NCBI RefSeq assembly: GCF_000498535.1 | Contig: NZ_AVGG01000019.1 | Span: forward strand, 124,001-188,000 | From: Flavobacterium limnosediminis JC2902 | GTDB lineage: Bacteria > Bacteroidota > Bacteroidia > Flavobacteriales > Flavobacteriaceae | DNA length: 64,000 bases | Direction: 5' to 3' | In this document: positions 62,059 to 64,000 of the stretch, one piece after another | Numbering within the stretch: position 1 is the first letter of the stretch | How the letters are laid out: the number at the start of each line of letters is the position of its first letter | The notes under the pieces: model-generated | Database searches by the model: none | Told to the model about the DNA's origin: nothing | The model's input: the letters and a program-made list of their open reading frames with translations, nothing else | Program-made: the position numbers and the translations under genes

Positions 62059-63186
62059 ATGTCCAAACTACCTAACATCTCTACAAGTATTTTTTCAGTA
62101 ATGTCACAATTGGCGAACCAATACGGAGCCATTAATTTATCACAGGGATTCCCGAATTTTCCGGTAGACGAACAACTGCTGCAAATTTCAGAACGTTTAT
62201 TAAGGGAGAATATACACCAGTACACACCCATGGCGGGTTTGCCGTCTTTACTGGAAAAAATCGCCAAACTGACACTGCTGCATTATCAGCGAAAGATAAA
62301 CAGCATCACTGAAATAGTGGTAACTGCGGGTGCGACTCAGGGAATTTATACCGCTATTAACACGTTTGTGAACAAAGGTGAAGAAGTGATTATACTGGAT
62401 CCGAGTTATGACAGCTATGAACCATCGGTACTTATGGCTGGTGGCGTTCCGGTTCGGATTTCACTAAACGATGATTATTCGCCCGACTTTAACCGAATCG
62501 AAGCCGCACTATCGACCAAAACCAAAATGATCATCGTCAATAATCCACATAACCCAACAGGAAGAATCTGGACCGATGCCGAATTTGAAGCGTTTGAACT
62601 GCTGCTGGAAAAACATCCGCAGGTATTGATATTGGGTGATGAAGTTTACGAATACATTTCGTTTTCACATCCGCATATTTCCTTTCATACACGTCCGAAA
62701 TTGATTGACCGAACCATTATCGCTTCATCTTTCGGGAAATCACTACATGTAACCGGCTGGAAAGTAGGCTATTTGATTGCCCCTGAAAAATTAATGACCG
62801 AAATTAAAAACGTACATCAGTTTTTGGTTTTCAGCGTGAACAGCCTTTCACAACATGTTATTTCCGATTATTTGGATGTGGTTGATTTTAACGCGATTTC
62901 CAAAATGTATCTTCAAAAAAGGGATTTGTTCCGACAACTGATTAAAGACAGCCGGTTCGAATTATTGCCTTGCGACGGCACCTATTTTCAGTTGATGAGT
63001 TATCGAAATATAAGTACTCATAACGATGTCGATTTTTCACGGGAATTAGTTACAAAACACGGTGTGGCTGCCATTCCGCTTTCGGTTTTTTATAAGGACG
63101 GAACCGACAATAAGGTACTTCGTTTTTGCTTTGCCAAGACCGATAAAACGCTTATAGCCGCGGCGGAGAAGCTGAACCGGATATAG
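62059..63186 (+). CDS. PLP-dependent aminotransferase (methionine/kynurenine type, class I)
   Basis: 375 residues. INLSQGFPNFPVDEQLLQI, NPHNPTGR, DEVYEYISF and the PLP lysine in SSFGKSLHVTGWKVGYLIAP identify fold-type I class I aminotransferases, closest in wording to methionine aminotransferase YbdL and kynurenine aminotransferase. Starts 17 bp after the FGE stop codon, so it may be co-transcribed, though functions look unrelated. Confidence 0.9.
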   Translation: MSKLPNISTSIFSVMSQLANQYGAINLSQGFPNFPVDEQLLQISERLLRENIHQYTPMAGLPSLLEKIAKLTLLHYQRKINSITEIVVTAGATQGIYTAINTFVNKGEEVIILDPSYDSYEPSVLMAGGVPVRISLNDDYSPDFNRIEAALSTKTKMIIVNNPHNPTGRIWTDAEFEAFELLLEKHPQVLILGDEVYEYISFSHPHISFHTRPKLIDRTIIASSFGKSLHVTGWKVGYLIAPEKLMTEIKNVHQFLVFSVNSLSQHVISDYLDVVDFNAISKMYLQKRDLFRQLIKDSRFELLPCDGTYFQLMSYRNISTHNDVDFSRELVTKHGVAAIPLSVFYKDGTDNKVLRFCFAKTDKTLIAAAEKLNRI

Positions 63187-63253
63187 AATTAATAAAAAAT
63201 AACAATTTGTATTATTTTTTTTCTATCTTTAAGAATGTCAAATTCTTATAAGT

Positions 63254-63763
63254 ATGTCGCATCACAATCTGTATATTGATAACAAGCTTATCATTTCAAG
63301 AGATTTTAAGGCCCCTATACATTTAGTTTTCAAGGCCTGGTCGGAAGCCGAACGTTTCGAGCAATGGTGGGGACCAACCGGTTTTTCCACAGGCGTTACC
63401 GATTTTGATTTTCGTCCCGGAGGTCTTTGCCATTACTATATAGAATCTCCCGATGCAACAAAAATGTGGGGCCGATTCATTTACAAGGAAATCCTTCCCG
63501 ATAAAAAAATCGAATTTCTAAATTGCTTTTCCAATGAGGATAAGGGTGTAATTCGTGCTCCTTTCAGCGAAACTTGGCCTTTGGAAATGTTCAATATCCT
63601 CACGCTTGAGGAACTGAACGGGATAACAACCATTACGCTAATCGTAGCGCCTTACAATGCCTCAGATGCGGAAGTAAAAACCTTTGGCGAAAACCATGCC
63701 AACATGGAACTCGGATTCAAAGGCACTTTTGACCGTCTGGAAGACTATCTCCTCAAAAACTGA
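63254..63763 (+). CDS. SRPBCC-family protein (AHSA1-like)
   Basis: 169 residues. ISRDFKAPIHLVFKAWSEAERFEQWWGPTGFST is the classic activator-of-HSP90-homology/CalC-like opening, followed by the FDFRPGGLCHYYIESPDATKMWGRF sheet and a C-terminal helix. Likely binds a small hydrophobic ligand; function unknown. Another SRPBCC protein is at 35134. Confidence 0.85.
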   Translation: MSHHNLYIDNKLIISRDFKAPIHLVFKAWSEAERFEQWWGPTGFSTGVTDFDFRPGGLCHYYIESPDATKMWGRFIYKEILPDKKIEFLNCFSNEDKGVIRAPFSETWPLEMFNILTLEELNGITTITLIVAPYNASDAEVKTFGENHANMELGFKGTFDRLEDYLLKN

Positions 63764-63771
63764 TTTATTAT

Positions 63772-63783
63772 TATGCATGCATA
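63772..63783. promoter_or_regulatory. Palindrome in the promoter of the SDR gene
   Basis: TATGCATGCATA, a perfect 12-bp palindrome, lies 12 bp ahead of a TATCTTTA -7-like element (63795-63802). It could be an operator for a dimeric repressor. Confidence 0.45.
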
Positions 63784-63823
63784 GTAAATTTATTTATCTT
63801 TACGATTCTAAAAAAACAACCTT

Positions 63824-64000
63824 ATGAACTTTTCAGCAAAAATGCTACGCGATAACGCACTGGAAGACAAAGTAATTGTAGTAACCGGTGGCGGAAGCGG
63901 CTTGGGAAAAGCAATGACGAAATACTTTATGGAACTGGGTGCGAAAGTCGCCATTACTTCCCGTGATTTGGAAAAACTACAAACCACAGCCAAAGAATTA
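63824..64000 (+). CDS. SDR-family oxidoreductase, 5' part only
   Basis: Begins MNFSAKMLRDNALEDKVIVV and continues TGGGSGLGKAMTKYFMELGAKVAITSRDLEKL; the TGGGSGLG loop is the NADP-binding signature of the 2,4-dienoyl-CoA reductase-type SDR family. The gene runs past the end of the window. Confidence 0.85.
   Translation, partial: MNFSAKMLRDNALEDKVIVVTGGGSGLGKAMTKYFMELGAKVAITSRDLEKLQTTAKEL

Overview
The window is from a member of the Bacteroidota, almost certainly a Flavobacterium-like Flavobacteriaceae. Evidence: two proteins with type IX secretion (T9SS) C-terminal sorting domains, a TonB-dependent receptor, the AT-rich composition, Bacteroidetes-type promoters (TTG about 19 bp upstream of TAnnTTTG) in front of many genes, and family members typical of this group (DUF2795, DUF2007, DUF6929, DivIC/FtsB, long SecA). 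It is ordinary chromosome with several accessory patches and contains one tRNA gene (Pro, TGG).

Layout. 0.1-8.9 kb: SDR oxidoreductase, methyltransferase, LolD-type ABC ATPase, cob(I)alamin adenosyltransferase, DUF2795 protein, SecA and a secreted unknown. 9-13.5 kb: a metal/ligand uptake locus (small Cys-containing membrane protein, TonB receptor, Asp-box propeller). 13.6-20.4 kb: FAD oxidase, MFS and AEC transporters, MeaB GTPase, an S23-type four-helix-bundle gene bracketed by repeats, prohibitin. 20.7-27.4 kb: a 21-bp repeat array, TlpA-like lipid/thiol protein, MATE pump, beta-barrel protein, PPK2, DUF6929. 27.6-38.3 kb: lipoprotein, Gly/Ser-rich protein, a PNGase F-like T9SS protein with an inserted LamG domain, ABC-F protein, PKD-like T9SS protein, DmpA-type peptidase. 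38.3-43.7 kb: DUF2007/TrxB, tRNA-Pro, HMA protein, malic enzyme, uridine kinase, DivIC. 43.7-47.8 kb: methylmalonyl-CoA mutase mutA/mutB with a toxin-antitoxin pair between them. 47.9-51.1 kb: a TPR-prfH-rtcB RNA/ribosome-repair operon with an upstream leader ORF and terminator, followed by a decayed copy of the mutB 3' end. 52-56.7 kb: a compact stress island (YtxH, Lmo0937-like, CsbD, lipoprotein, small membrane protein, candidate sRNA) plus a receiver protein, an Hpt protein and two paralogous AraC-type regulators. 56.8-64 kb: a 21/22-bp repeat array, membrane protein, sulfatase with its formylglycine-generating enzyme, aminotransferase, SRPBCC protein, start of an SDR.

How genes fit together. 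Adenosylcobalamin-dependent propionate/succinate metabolism is spread over the window: adenosyltransferase (3.8 kb), MeaB chaperone (17.4 kb), mutase subunits (43.7 and 45.7 kb). The sulfatase and the FGE at 60.9 kb form an enzyme/activator pair. PrfH plus RtcB match the known module that releases and reseals damaged ribosomes.

Most novel observation: in the stress island five intergenic regions share the same architecture on the minus strand: two direct repeats of RTRYAAY exactly 21 bp apart, then a fixed gap, then a weak -7 element (ACCTTTG/AACTTTA). They precede csbD, a lipoprotein gene, a small membrane-protein ORF, a candidate sRNA and one of the AraC-type regulators, suggesting an AraC-controlled, phosphorelay-linked stress regulon. 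Other striking features are two degenerate 21-bp-period arrays, two loci where a duplicated gene 3' end brackets an oppositely oriented cargo, and a possible attenuator ahead of rtcB-prfH. All assignments rest on reading the sequence; no database search was run.
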